Shown here piece by piece: positions 42,499-51,418 of a DNA stretch of 64,000 nt. Location: NCBI GenBank assembly GCA_036502085.1, contig DASXZD010000057.1, positions 1 to 64,000 on the forward strand. Reading direction: 5' to 3'. A program made the translations under genes and the position numbers. Position 1 is the stretch's first letter; every line of letters begins with the position of its first letter. The DNA is from PALSA-505 sp036502085. GTDB taxonomy: Bacteria > Actinomycetota > Actinomycetes > Streptosporangiales > Streptosporangiaceae. The notes under the pieces are model-generated. The model had not been told where the DNA came from and did not search any database. It worked only from the letters and a program-made list of their open reading frames with translations.

Positions 42499-43869
42499 GT
42501 GAGCGAGCCAACTCCCCCCGTGCCCGACCGAAGCACCCGCCAGAGCATCCGCCGCAGCACCGGCACGAGCCCGAGCATTCGCCAGGCCGGCGACGAGGCG
42601 GACGTCATCGTGGTCGGCGCCGGGCCCGCCGGGTCGACCACCGCGTTCTACCTGGCCCGGGCCGGGCTTGACGTGCTGCTCCTGGAGAAGACCAGGTTCC
42701 CCAGAGAGAAGGTGTGCGGCGACGGCCTGACCCCGCGCGCGGTCAAGGCCCTGGTGGCGATGGGCATCCCCACCGACGAGCGGGACGGCTGGATCAAGAA
42801 CAAGGGCCTGCGGATCATCGGCGGCGGCGCCCGGCTCGAGCTGCCCTGGCCCGACCTGACCAGCTATCCGGGCTACGGCCTGGTGCGCAGCAGGCTCGGG
42901 TTCGACGAGACCCTGGCCCGCGCCGCGCAGAAGGCGGGCGCCAGGCTGATCGAGGGCATGACCGTGACCGGCCCGGTTCTCGACGACAGGACCGGCCGGA
43001 TCACCGGCGTGATCGCCAGGGAGACTATCGCCAGGGAGACCGGGGCGGAGGCCGGCGACGGCGCCGAGCGCAGCTACCACGGCCGGATCGTGATCGCCGC
43101 CGACGGCAACTCCTCGCGGCTGTCGGTCGCGATGGGCCTGCGCAAGCGCGAGGACCGGCCGCTCGGCGTCGCGGTCCGCACGTACTACCGCAGCCCCAGG
43201 CACGACGATGACTACCTGGAGTCGTGGCTGGAACTGTGGGACGGCGGCAGGCTGCTGCCCGGCTACGGCTGGATCTTCGGCGCGGGCGACGGGACTAGCA
43301 ACGTAGGGCTCGGCCTGCTCAACACCAGCGCCGCCTTCCAGCACACCGACTACCGCGCGCTGCTCAAGAGGTGGCTGGCCGGGATGCCGGCCGAGTGGGG
43401 CTACCGCGAGGAGAACCGGACCGAGCCGATCAGGGGCGCGGCCCTGCCGATGGGGTTCAACCGGACGCCGCACTACACTAATGGGCTGCTGCTCGCGGGC
43501 GACGCGGGCGGCATGGTGAACCCGTTCAATGGCGAGGGTATCGCCTACGCGATGGAGTCCGGCGAAATCGCCGCCAGGGTGATCACGCAGGCGCTCGCCC
43601 GGCCGTCCTGGCCGGGCGCGGAGCGCGTGCTCAGCACCTACCCGCAGGCGCTCAGGGACGCCTACGGCGGCTATTACACGCTCGGACGACTGTTCGTGCG
43701 GGCGATCGGCCGTCCGGAGCTGATGCAGTTCGCGACCAGGCACGGCCTGCGCAGGCCGACCGCGATGCGATTCGTGCTGAAGCTGCTGGCCAACCTCACC
43801 GACCCGCGGGACGGCGACGCGGCCGACCGGGTGATCAACGCCATGTCTAGGCTGACGCCTGCGGCCTAG
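42499..43869 (+). CDS. geranylgeranyl reductase family FAD-dependent oxidoreductase (MenJ-like)
   Basis: A 456-residue flavoprotein that in mycobacteria saturates one isoprene unit of menaquinone. The FAD Rossmann motif VIVVGAGPAGSTTAFYLA lies at about 36-53; CGDGLTPRAV, the GD motif LLAGDAGGMVNPFNGEGIAYA and a C-terminal DPRDGDAADRVINA tail are typical. GTG 42499 follows AGGGAA; the upstream frame to 42448 overlaps the Rex operator and is rejected. Co-transcription with nuoA (31 bp gap) fits a role in the quinone pool. Exact substrate inferred. Confidence 0.88.
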   Translation: MSEPTPPVPDRSTRQSIRRSTGTSPSIRQAGDEADVIVVGAGPAGSTTAFYLARAGLDVLLLEKTRFPREKVCGDGLTPRAVKALVAMGIPTDERDGWIKNKGLRIIGGGARLELPWPDLTSYPGYGLVRSRLGFDETLARAAQKAGARLIEGMTVTGPVLDDRTGRITGVIARETIARETGAEAGDGAERSYHGRIVIAADGNSSRLSVAMGLRKREDRPLGVAVRTYYRSPRHDDDYLESWLELWDGGRLLPGYGWIFGAGDGTSNVGLGLLNTSAAFQHTDYRALLKRWLAGMPAEWGYREENRTEPIRGAALPMGFNRTPHYTNGLLLAGDAGGMVNPFNGEGIAYAMESGEIAARVITQALARPSWPGAERVLSTYPQALRDAYGGYYTLGRLFVRAIGRPELMQFATRHGLRRPTAMRFVLKLLANLTDPRDGDAADRVINAMSRLTPAA

Positions 43870-43900
43870 CGGGCCTGAAGATGGAAAGGGGCAGGCGGCA

Positions 43901-44260
43901 ATGAGCCTCTACGTACCGATCATGGTGCTCGCGGGACTGGGCGCGTTCTTCGCGGTCTTCTCCGTCGCGATGGGCGCCCTGGCCGGGCCGAAGCGCTGGA
44001 ACCGGGCCAAGCTCTCGGCCTACGAGTGCGGCATCGAGCCGACGCCGCAGCCGGTCGGCGGCGGCCGGTTCCCGGTGAAGTACTACCTGACGGCGATGCT
44101 CTTCATCGTCTTCGACATCGAGATCATCTTTCTCTATCCGTGGGCGGTCGCCTTCGACAAGCTCGGCGTCTTCGGGCTCGTCGAGATGGTGCTGTTCATC
44201 GTGACCGTCCTGATCGCGTTCGCCTACGTGTGGCGGCGCGGCGGACTGGAATGGGACTAG
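43901..44260 (+). CDS. nuoA: NADH-quinone oxidoreductase subunit A
   Basis: 119-residue membrane subunit of complex I with three membrane segments. The conserved loop KLSAYECGIEP, with its redox-switch Cys, and the acidic FDIEIIFLYPW of helix 2 are present. First gene of a complete fourteen-gene nuo operon; AAAGGGGCAGG precedes ATG. Confidence 0.96.
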   Translation: MSLYVPIMVLAGLGAFFAVFSVAMGALAGPKRWNRAKLSAYECGIEPTPQPVGGGRFPVKYYLTAMLFIVFDIEIIFLYPWAVAFDKLGVFGLVEMVLFIVTVLIAFAYVWRRGGLEWD

Positions 44261-44262
44261 CC

Positions 44263-44853
44263 ATGGGCCTTGAGGAGAAGCTGCCGAGCGGGGTCCTGCT
44301 CACCACGCTGGAGAGCGTGGTCGGGGCCGCGCGCAAGTTCTCGGTCTGGCCTGCCACGTTCGGCCTGGCCTGCTGCGCCATAGAGCTGATGGCGACCGGC
44401 GGGCCACGGCACGACCTGGCCAGGTTCGGCATGGAGCGCGCGTCGGCCACGCCACGGCAGGCGGACCTGATGATCGTGGCCGGGCGGGTCAGCCAGAAGA
44501 TGGCCCCGGTGCTGCGGCAGATCTACGACCAGATGGCCGACCCCAAGTGGGTCATCTCGATGGGCGTGTGCGCCTCGAGCGGCGGCATGTTCAACAATTA
44601 CGCGATCGTGCAGGGCGTTGATCATGTAGTCCCGGTCGACATCTACCTGCCCGGCTGCCCGCCGCGGCCGGAGATGCTGCTAGACGCCATCCTGAAGCTG
44701 CACGACAAGATCCAGAACGTCAAGCTCGGCCCGAACCGGCAGCGGCAGATCACCGAGCTGGAGCAGGAGAAGCTGCGCCGGCTGCCGCTGGCCAGCGCCG
44801 CCGCGGTCCCTGGCGTACCGGCGGCCGCGGCCGGCCAGGAGGGGGCACGGTGA
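44263..44853 (+). CDS. nuoB: NADH-quinone oxidoreductase subunit B
   Basis: 196-residue peripheral-arm subunit that carries cluster N2, the electron donor to quinone. The ligands are Cys37 and Cys38 (FGLACCAIEL), Cys103 (MGVCASSGGMF) and Cys132 (YLPGCPPRPE). ATG 44263 gives the usual MGLEEKLPSG start; ATG 44251 overlaps the nuoA end. The Ala/Glu-rich tail is an actinobacterial feature. Confidence 0.96.
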   Translation: MGLEEKLPSGVLLTTLESVVGAARKFSVWPATFGLACCAIELMATGGPRHDLARFGMERASATPRQADLMIVAGRVSQKMAPVLRQIYDQMADPKWVISMGVCASSGGMFNNYAIVQGVDHVVPVDIYLPGCPPRPEMLLDAILKLHDKIQNVKLGPNRQRQITELEQEKLRRLPLASAAAVPGVPAAAAGQEGAR

Positions 44854-45566
44854 GCGAGCAGGATGAGGCGGCCGCCGGCCTGCCGGCCAGCACCGGCGAC
44901 GAGCGGCTCGCAGAGCAGATCGTCCGGACCGGCATGTTCGGCACCTCGACCAGCGGCGACACCTCCGGCTACGGCGGCCTTCGGGTGCGGCGCACGCCCG
45001 GGCTGTCCAGCCCGCGGCCCTACGGCTCCTACTTCGACGAGATCGCCGACGAACTCGGCCGCGCGCTGGCGGCGGCGGGCCTGCCGTTCGGCGACGCGGT
45101 GCCGCGCGTCGTCGTCGATCGCGGCGAGCTGACCTTGTACGTCAGCCGGGAGCGGCTGCCCGAGGTCGCGCGGACGCTGCGCGATGACCCGGCGCTCGCC
45201 TTCGAGCTGTGCGGCGGCGTATCGGGCGTGCACTATCCGCAGGACGCGGGCGGCGAGCTGCACGCCGTCTATCACCTGGCCTCGATCAGCAGGAACCGGC
45301 GGCTGCGCCTCGAGGTGACCGCGCCCGACGCCGACCCGCACATCCCCTCGCTGACCGGCGTCTACCCGACGTGCGACTGGCACGAGCGGGAGACCTGGGA
45401 CTTCTTCGGCATCGTCTTCGACGGCCACCCGGCGCTGACCAGGATCGAGATGCCGGACGACTGGAAGGGCCACCCGCAGCGCAAGGACTACCCGCTGGGC
45501 GGCATCCCGGTCGAGTACCGCGGCGCGACGATACCGCCGCCCGACGAGCGGAGAGCGTACGCATGA
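44850..45566 (+). CDS. nuoC: NADH-quinone oxidoreductase subunit C
   Basis: 238-residue peripheral subunit (30 kDa type) that anchors NuoD. The signature HERETWDFFGIVFDGHP followed by LTRIEMPDDWKGHPQRKDYPLGG is intact. The first 60 residues are an actinobacterial extension. GTG 44850 overlaps the nuoB stop by four bases. Confidence 0.95.
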   Translation: MSEQDEAAAGLPASTGDERLAEQIVRTGMFGTSTSGDTSGYGGLRVRRTPGLSSPRPYGSYFDEIADELGRALAAAGLPFGDAVPRVVVDRGELTLYVSRERLPEVARTLRDDPALAFELCGGVSGVHYPQDAGGELHAVYHLASISRNRRLRLEVTAPDADPHIPSLTGVYPTCDWHERETWDFFGIVFDGHPALTRIEMPDDWKGHPQRKDYPLGGIPVEYRGATIPPPDERRAYA

Positions 45567-46891
45567 CAGCTCCGGCATCCGAACGCGTCTACACGGTCAG
45601 CGGGCAGGACTGGGACGAGGTCGTCGCCGCGGCCGATGAGGCCGGGGATCTCCCCGGCGACGACCGCCTGATCGTCAACATGGGCCCGCAGCACCCCTCG
45701 ACGCACGGCGTGCTCCGGCTGGTCCTGACCCTGGACGGTGAGAGCGTCACCGACATCAGGCCCGGGATCGGCTACCTGCACACCGGCATCGAGAAGAACA
45801 TGGAGTTCCGCACCTGGACCCAGGGCGTCACGTTCTGCACCAGGATGGATTACCTCTCGCCGCTGTTCAACGAGGTCGCATACTGCCTGGCGGTCGAGCG
45901 GCTGCTCGGGATAGAAGATCGCATTCCCGAACGCTCCAGCGTTATCCGTGTGCTGATGATGGAACTCAACCGGATTTCCTCGCACATGATGGCGGTCGGC
46001 ACGTTCGGCCTGGAACTCGGCGCCACGACGGTCTTCCTGAACTGCCTGAAGGAACGTGAAGTAGTGCTCGACCTGTTCGAGCTGATCACCGGGCTGCGGA
46101 TGAACCACGCGTACATCCGCCCCGGCGGCGTGGCCCAGGATCTGCCGCCCGGCGCGATCAAGAAGATCGGTGAGTTCTGCGCCACGATGCCCGCCCGCAT
46201 GCTGGATCTGCGGCACCTGCTCGACGTGAACCCGGTCTACCTGGCCCGCACCAGGGGAATCGCCTACCTGGACCTGCGCGGCTGCATGTCGCTGGGCGTC
46301 ACCGGGCCGATCCTGCGCAGCACCGGGCTGCCCTGGGATCTGCGCAAGAGCCAGCCCTACTGCGGCTACGAGAGCTACGACTTCGAGGTGCCCACCGAGG
46401 ACACCTGCGATGTCTACGGCCGGTACCTGGTCAGGATGGCCGAGGTGGACGAGTCCCTCAAGATCATCGAGCAGTGCCTGGACCGGCTGATGGCAGACCG
46501 GCCGGCCGACGATCCCGTGATGATCCGTGACGCTAAGATCGGCTGGCCGGCGCGGCTGGCTCTCGGGCCCGACGGCCTGGGCCCGTCGCCCGACCACATC
46601 GCGCACATCATGGGCGAGTCCATGGAGGCGCTCATCCATCACTTCAAGCTGGTTACCGAAGGATTCCGGGTGCCCGCAGGCCAGGTCTACAGCGCGGTCG
46701 AGTCGCCGCGCGGCGAGCTCGGCTGCCACCTGGTCAGCACGGGCGGCACCCGGCCGTACCGGGCGCACTTCCGCGACCCGTCCTTCACCAACCTGCAGGC
46801 GCTGACCGCGATGTGCGAGGGCGGCATGGTGGCTGACGTGATCGCCGCGGTGGCGAGCATTGATCCGGTAATGGGAGGCGTGGACAGGTAA
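45563..46891 (+). CDS. nuoD: NADH-quinone oxidoreductase subunit D
   Basis: 442-residue 49-kDa-type subunit that lines the quinone pocket. NMGPQHPSTHGVLRL contains the quinone-binding His; RIPERSSVIRVLMMELNR, GLRMNHAYIRPGGVAQDLP and the C-terminal DPVMGGVDR signature are all present. ATG 45563 overlaps the nuoC stop (ATGA). Not fused to NuoC. Confidence 0.97.
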   Translation: MTAPASERVYTVSGQDWDEVVAAADEAGDLPGDDRLIVNMGPQHPSTHGVLRLVLTLDGESVTDIRPGIGYLHTGIEKNMEFRTWTQGVTFCTRMDYLSPLFNEVAYCLAVERLLGIEDRIPERSSVIRVLMMELNRISSHMMAVGTFGLELGATTVFLNCLKEREVVLDLFELITGLRMNHAYIRPGGVAQDLPPGAIKKIGEFCATMPARMLDLRHLLDVNPVYLARTRGIAYLDLRGCMSLGVTGPILRSTGLPWDLRKSQPYCGYESYDFEVPTEDTCDVYGRYLVRMAEVDESLKIIEQCLDRLMADRPADDPVMIRDAKIGWPARLALGPDGLGPSPDHIAHIMGESMEALIHHFKLVTEGFRVPAGQVYSAVESPRGELGCHLVSTGGTRPYRAHFRDPSFTNLQALTAMCEGGMVADVIAAVASIDPVMGGVDR

Positions 46892-47586
46892 TGCCGTTCA
46901 GCCAGGAGGCGCGCACCCGGCTGGAGGCCGATGCCGCCGAGATCATCGCCAGGTACCCGCGGCCGCGCTCCGCGCTGCTGCCGCTGCTGCACCTGGTGCA
47001 AGCGGAGGAGGGGTACGTCTCCTCCGACGGCGTGGCCTTCTGCGCCGCGCAACTCGGCCTGACCGACGCCGAGGTGACCGGCGTGGTCACCTTCTACACG
47101 ATGTACAAGCGGCGCCCGGCCGGCGAGTACCACGTGGGCGTGTGCACGAACACGCTGTGCGCGGTGATGGGCGGCGACGCTATCTTCGCCGGCCTGACCG
47201 AGCACCTGGGCATCGGCAACCACGAGACCACGCCGGACGGCAAGGTCTCGCTGGAGCGGGTCGAATGCAACGCGGCCTGCGACTTCGCGCCGGTCGTGAT
47301 GGTCAACTGGGAGTTCTTCGACAACATGACCCCCGACTCGGCCCGCGCGCTGGCCGACGACCTGCGGGCCGGCCGCCCGGTCACGCCGTCGCGCGGTCCG
47401 GCCCGGCTGTGCACCTGGCGGGAGGCGGCCAGGATCCTGGCGGGCTTCCCCGATGACCAGGCGGCCGACGGACCCGCCGCAGGCCCGCCGGCCCTGGCCG
47501 GCCTGAAGATCGCCAGGGAACACGGCTGGACGGCGCCCGCAAGCCAGGGCGAGACCGCACGGCCCGCTGAGGAGGCGGCCCAGTGA
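46891..47586 (+). CDS. nuoE: NADH-quinone oxidoreductase subunit E
   Basis: 231-residue thioredoxin-fold subunit with one [2Fe-2S] cluster (N1a), ligated by Cys85 and Cys90 (CTNTLC) and Cys126 and Cys130 (CNAAC). The C-terminal 60 residues are an Ala/Pro-rich extension. ATG overlaps the last base of nuoD (TAATG). Confidence 0.96.
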   Translation: MPFSQEARTRLEADAAEIIARYPRPRSALLPLLHLVQAEEGYVSSDGVAFCAAQLGLTDAEVTGVVTFYTMYKRRPAGEYHVGVCTNTLCAVMGGDAIFAGLTEHLGIGNHETTPDGKVSLERVECNAACDFAPVVMVNWEFFDNMTPDSARALADDLRAGRPVTPSRGPARLCTWREAARILAGFPDDQAADGPAAGPPALAGLKIAREHGWTAPASQGETARPAEEAAQ

Positions 47587-48971
47587 GCACCGACACGCTG
47601 ACCCCGGTGCTCACCGAGCACTGGGACGATCCCGACTGCTTCACGCTGGCCGGCTACCGCCGGGCCGGCGGGTACCGGGGCCTGGCCAAGGCGCTGGCCA
47701 TGCCGCCCGATGACGTCATCGCCCAGGTCAAGGCGTCCGGCCTGCGCGGTCGCGGCGGCGCGGGCTTCCCGACCGGCATGAAGTGGGGCTTCATCCCGCA
47801 GGGCGACGGCAAGCCGCACTACCTGGTGCTGAATGCCGACGAGTCCGAGCCCGGCACCTGCAAAGACATCCCGCTGATGATGGCCAGCCCGCACGTGCTG
47901 ATCGAAGGCATGATCATCACCTGCTACGCGATCAGGGCCGAGCGCGCGTTCATCTACGTCCGCGGCGAGGTCCTGCACGTGATCAGGCGGCTGCATCACG
48001 CGGTGGCGCAGGCGCGCGAGGCCGGCTATCTCGGGCCGGACATCCTCGGCTCGGGCTACAGCCTGGAGATCGTGGTGCACGCCGGCGCGGGCGCCTACAT
48101 CTGCGGCGAGGAGACCGGGCTGCTCGAGTCGCTGGAGGGCTACCGCGGCCAGCCGCGGCTCAAGCCGCCGTTCCCGGCGATCGAGGGGCTCTACGCCTGC
48201 CCGACCGTGGTCAACAACGTGGAAACGATCGCCAGCGTGCCGTCCATCATGGTCAACGGCGCGGACTGGTTCGCCGCGATGGGCACCGAGAAGTCCAAGG
48301 GATTCGGCATCTTCTCGCTGTCCGGTCACGTGACCACGCCCGGCCAGTACGAGGCGCCGCTCGGCATCACGCTGCGCGAGCTGCTCGAGCTGGCCGGCGG
48401 CGTGCGCGCCGGGCACCGGCTCAAGTTCTGGACGCCGGGCGGCTCGTCCACCCCGATCCTCACCGCCGAGCACCTGGACGTGCCGCTGGACTACGAATCG
48501 ATCGGCGCGGCCGGCTCGATGCTCGGCACCCGCGGGCTGGAGATCTTCGACGAGACCACCTGCGCGGTCCGCGCGGCGCTGCGCTGGACCGAGTTCTACG
48601 AGCACGAGTCCTGCGGGAAGTGCACGCCGTGCCGGGAGGGCACGTACTGGATGCGGCAGCTGCTGGTGGACCTGGAGGCGGGCCGGGGCAGCGAGGACGA
48701 CCTGGCCAAGCTGCTCGACATCAACGACAACATGGTCGGCCGGGTGTTCTGCGCGCTGGGCGACACCGCGGGCAGCCCGGCTGCCTCGACGCTCAAGTAC
48801 TTCAGGGATGAGTACCTCGAGCACCAGAAGCGGGGCGGCTGCCCGTTCGACCCGGCTGCGGCCACGCTGTTCGGGGCGCAGGCCCGGTCTTCGCAGGCCC
48901 AATCTTCGGAAGCCCGGTCTTCGGAAGCCCGGTCTTCGGAAGCACAGTCTTCGGGGGAGGCACGGGCATGA
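47583..48971 (+). CDS. nuoF: NADH-quinone oxidoreductase subunit F
   Basis: 462-residue NADH- and FMN-binding subunit and entry point of electrons. GRGGAGFPTGMKWGF and the FMN segment CNADESEPGTCKD-like LNADESEPGTCKD bind the nucleotide and flavin; ESCGKCTPCREG plus a Cys near 389 hold cluster N3. The core ends about residue 430; the remaining tail is a run of five-residue repeats (SSEAR/SSEAQ) encoded by a 15-bp tandem repeat. GTG start overlaps nuoE. Confidence 0.96.
   Translation: MSTDTLTPVLTEHWDDPDCFTLAGYRRAGGYRGLAKALAMPPDDVIAQVKASGLRGRGGAGFPTGMKWGFIPQGDGKPHYLVLNADESEPGTCKDIPLMMASPHVLIEGMIITCYAIRAERAFIYVRGEVLHVIRRLHHAVAQAREAGYLGPDILGSGYSLEIVVHAGAGAYICGEETGLLESLEGYRGQPRLKPPFPAIEGLYACPTVVNNVETIASVPSIMVNGADWFAAMGTEKSKGFGIFSLSGHVTTPGQYEAPLGITLRELLELAGGVRAGHRLKFWTPGGSSTPILTAEHLDVPLDYESIGAAGSMLGTRGLEIFDETTCAVRAALRWTEFYEHESCGKCTPCREGTYWMRQLLVDLEAGRGSEDDLAKLLDINDNMVGRVFCALGDTAGSPAASTLKYFRDEYLEHQKRGGCPFDPAAATLFGAQARSSQAQSSEARSSEARSSEAQSSGEARA
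48883..48957 (+). repeat. 15-bp tandem repeat at the 3' end of nuoF
   Basis: Five in-frame units of the form CCCGGTCTTCGGAAG (48883, 48898, 48913, 48928, 48943), two of them identical. They encode repeated Ser-Ser-Glu-Ala-Arg/Gln. Length should vary by slippage without breaking the frame. Confidence 0.9.
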
Positions 48972-51418
48972 CCCAGGACACGGTGGCCGCCCGCGACACC
49001 GACAAGGTGACCATCACCATCGACGGCTTCGAGATCGCCGTGCCCAAGGGCACCCTGGTGATCCGCGCCGCCGAGCTGCTCGGCATTCAGATCCCGCGGT
49101 TCTGCGACCACCCGCTGCTGGATCCGGTGGGCGCCTGCCGCCAGTGCCTGGTGGACATCGAGGGCCAGCGCAAGCCGTTCGCCTCCTGCACCACCACCTG
49201 CACCGAGGGCATGGTGGTGCGCACCCAGCTCACCTCCGAGGTCGCCGATAAGGCGCAGCGCGGCGTGATGGAAATGCTGCTGATCAACCACCCGCTCGAC
49301 TGCCCGATGTGCGACAAGGGCGGCGAGTGCCCGCTGCAGAACCAGGCGATGGCCAACGGGCAGGGCGAGAGCAGGTTCACCGGGGTCAAGCGGACGTTCG
49401 ACAAGCCGGTGCCGCTGTCCACCGGGGTGCTGCTCGACCGCGAGCGCTGCGTTCAGTGCGCCCGGTGCACCCGGTTCGCTGAGCAGATCGCCGGGGACCC
49501 GCTGATCGAGCTGATCGAGCGTGGCCCGCACGAGCAGATCGCGATCGCCGAGGGCAAGCCGTTCGACTCCTACTACTCCGGCAACACCGTGCAGATCTGC
49601 CCGGTGGGCGCGCTCACCGGCGCCGCCTACCGGTTCAGGGCCCGGCCGTTCGACCTGGTCTCGACGCCGAGCGTCTGCGAGCACTGCGCGGCCGGCTGCC
49701 GGCAGCGCACCGACCACCGGCGCGGAGTGGTGACCAGGCGGCTGGCGGGTGATGACCCGCAGGTCAACGAGGAGTGGAACTGCGACAAGGGCCGGTGGGC
49801 GTTCACCTACGCCAGCCAGCCCGACCGGCTGACCACGCCGCTGGTGCGCGGCGAGGACGGCGTGCTCGCGCCCGCGTCCTGGCCGGCCGCGATCGCGGCG
49901 GCCGCCCGCGGGCTGGCCGAGGCCAGAGGCAACGCCGGCGTGCTGGCCGGCGGCCGGCTCACCCTGGAAGACGCCTACGGTTACGCGAAGTTCACCCGGC
50001 TGGCGCTGAGCAGCAACGACATCGACATGCGGGCCAGGCCGCACTCGGCCGAGGAGGCGCAGTTCCTGGCCGCCTTCGTGGCCGGCCGCGGCATCGACGT
50101 CAGCTACCAGAGCCTGGAGCAGGCCCCGGCCGTGCTGCTGGCCGGCTTCGAGCCTGAGGACGAGTCACCCATCGTCTTCCTCCGGCTGCGCAAGGCGGTG
50201 CGCAGCCGCGGCCTGAAGGTCTACTCGGTCGCCGCGCTGGCCAGCCACGGCCTGGCCAAGCTGTCCGGCGGGCTGATCTCCTGCGCGCCGGGCGCGGAGG
50301 CCGAGGTGCTCGGCCACCTGATCAGCGGGACCGGGCTCGACGCGACCGGCGCCTCGGCGGCCGCCGCGCTGGCCACCGAGGGCGGGCCGCCCGCGGTGAT
50401 CCTGGTCGGCGAGCGGCTGGCCGAGGCGACCGGCGCGCTGACCGCCGCGGCCCGCCTGGCCCAGGCCACCGGCGCGCGGCTCGCCTGGATCCCGAGGCGG
50501 GCGGGCGAGCGCGGCGCGATCGAGGCCGGCGCCCTGCCCAACCTGCTCCCGGTCGGCAGGCCGGTGGACGACCCGCAGGCCAGGGCGGAGGTGGCCCGGG
50601 CCTGGTCGGTCGGCCAGGGCACGCTGCCGACCGCGCCCGGCCGCAGCACGGACCAGATCCTGGCCGCCGCGGCGGCCGGCCAGCTCGGCGCGCTCGTAGT
50701 CGCGGGCGTGGACCCGGCCGACCTGCCGGAGCCCGCGGCAGCGCTCGACGCGCTCGAGGCCGCGCCGTTCGTGGTCAGCCTGGAACTGCGGGTCAGCGCG
50801 GTCACCGACCGGGCCGACGTGGTCCTGCCGGTGGCGGCGGTGGCGGAGAAGGCCGGCACGTTCGTGAACTGGGAGGGCCGCGGCGGCCCGTTCCCGCCCG
50901 CGCTCGGCGTCCCCGGGGCCCGCAGCGACCTGCAGGTGCTCGGGGCCATCGCGGACGAGCTGGACGTGCACCTCGGGCTGCCCGACGCCGCGGCGGCGCG
51001 CCGCGAACTCGTCGCGCTCGGCACCTGGCAGGGACGGCGGGCCGCCGATCCGCTCGGCACTGCCGCGACCCGCTTCGAGTCCTCGGTGCTCGCCGGGGAC
51101 GAGGCGGTGCTGGCGACCTGGAACCGGCTGCTCGACGCGGGCCGGATGCAGGACGGCGAGCCCTACCTGGCCGGGACGGCGCGGCCGGCGGTCGCGATGA
51201 TGTCCGCGGCGACCGCGGCGCAGGCCGGTCTGGGCGACGGCGATAAGGTGACCGTTGCCACCGGGCGAGGCGCCGTGACGCTGCCCGTCACGGTGGCACC
51301 GATGCTGGACCACGTGGTGTGGCTGCCCGCCAACTCGGCTGGCTGTGCCGCCCGCCGCCAGCTTGGCGCCGGCCACGGCAGCCGGGTCACGATCCAGAGG
51401 GCAGGGAGCGACGAATGA
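48968..51418 (+). CDS. nuoG: NADH-quinone oxidoreductase subunit G
   Basis: 816-residue molybdopterin-oxidoreductase-like subunit with the electron wire. N-terminal [2Fe-2S] ferredoxin part (CDHPLLDPVGACRQC and a downstream Cys), then a His-Cys3 cluster (CPMCDKGGECPLQNQ) and a Cys4 cluster (CVQCARC ... CPVGA). CEHCAAGC with NCDKGRW gives the four Cys of the off-pathway cluster N7. The C-terminal molybdopterin-like part is degenerate, as usual. ATG overlaps nuoF (ATGA). Confidence 0.95.
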   Translation: MTQDTVAARDTDKVTITIDGFEIAVPKGTLVIRAAELLGIQIPRFCDHPLLDPVGACRQCLVDIEGQRKPFASCTTTCTEGMVVRTQLTSEVADKAQRGVMEMLLINHPLDCPMCDKGGECPLQNQAMANGQGESRFTGVKRTFDKPVPLSTGVLLDRERCVQCARCTRFAEQIAGDPLIELIERGPHEQIAIAEGKPFDSYYSGNTVQICPVGALTGAAYRFRARPFDLVSTPSVCEHCAAGCRQRTDHRRGVVTRRLAGDDPQVNEEWNCDKGRWAFTYASQPDRLTTPLVRGEDGVLAPASWPAAIAAAARGLAEARGNAGVLAGGRLTLEDAYGYAKFTRLALSSNDIDMRARPHSAEEAQFLAAFVAGRGIDVSYQSLEQAPAVLLAGFEPEDESPIVFLRLRKAVRSRGLKVYSVAALASHGLAKLSGGLISCAPGAEAEVLGHLISGTGLDATGASAAAALATEGGPPAVILVGERLAEATGALTAAARLAQATGARLAWIPRRAGERGAIEAGALPNLLPVGRPVDDPQARAEVARAWSVGQGTLPTAPGRSTDQILAAAAAGQLGALVVAGVDPADLPEPAAALDALEAAPFVVSLELRVSAVTDRADVVLPVAAVAEKAGTFVNWEGRGGPFPPALGVPGARSDLQVLGAIADELDVHLGLPDAAAARRELVALGTWQGRRAADPLGTAATRFESSVLAGDEAVLATWNRLLDAGRMQDGEPYLAGTARPAVAMMSAATAAQAGLGDGDKVTVATGRGAVTLPVTVAPMLDHVVWLPANSAGCAARRQLGAGHGSRVTIQRAGSDE

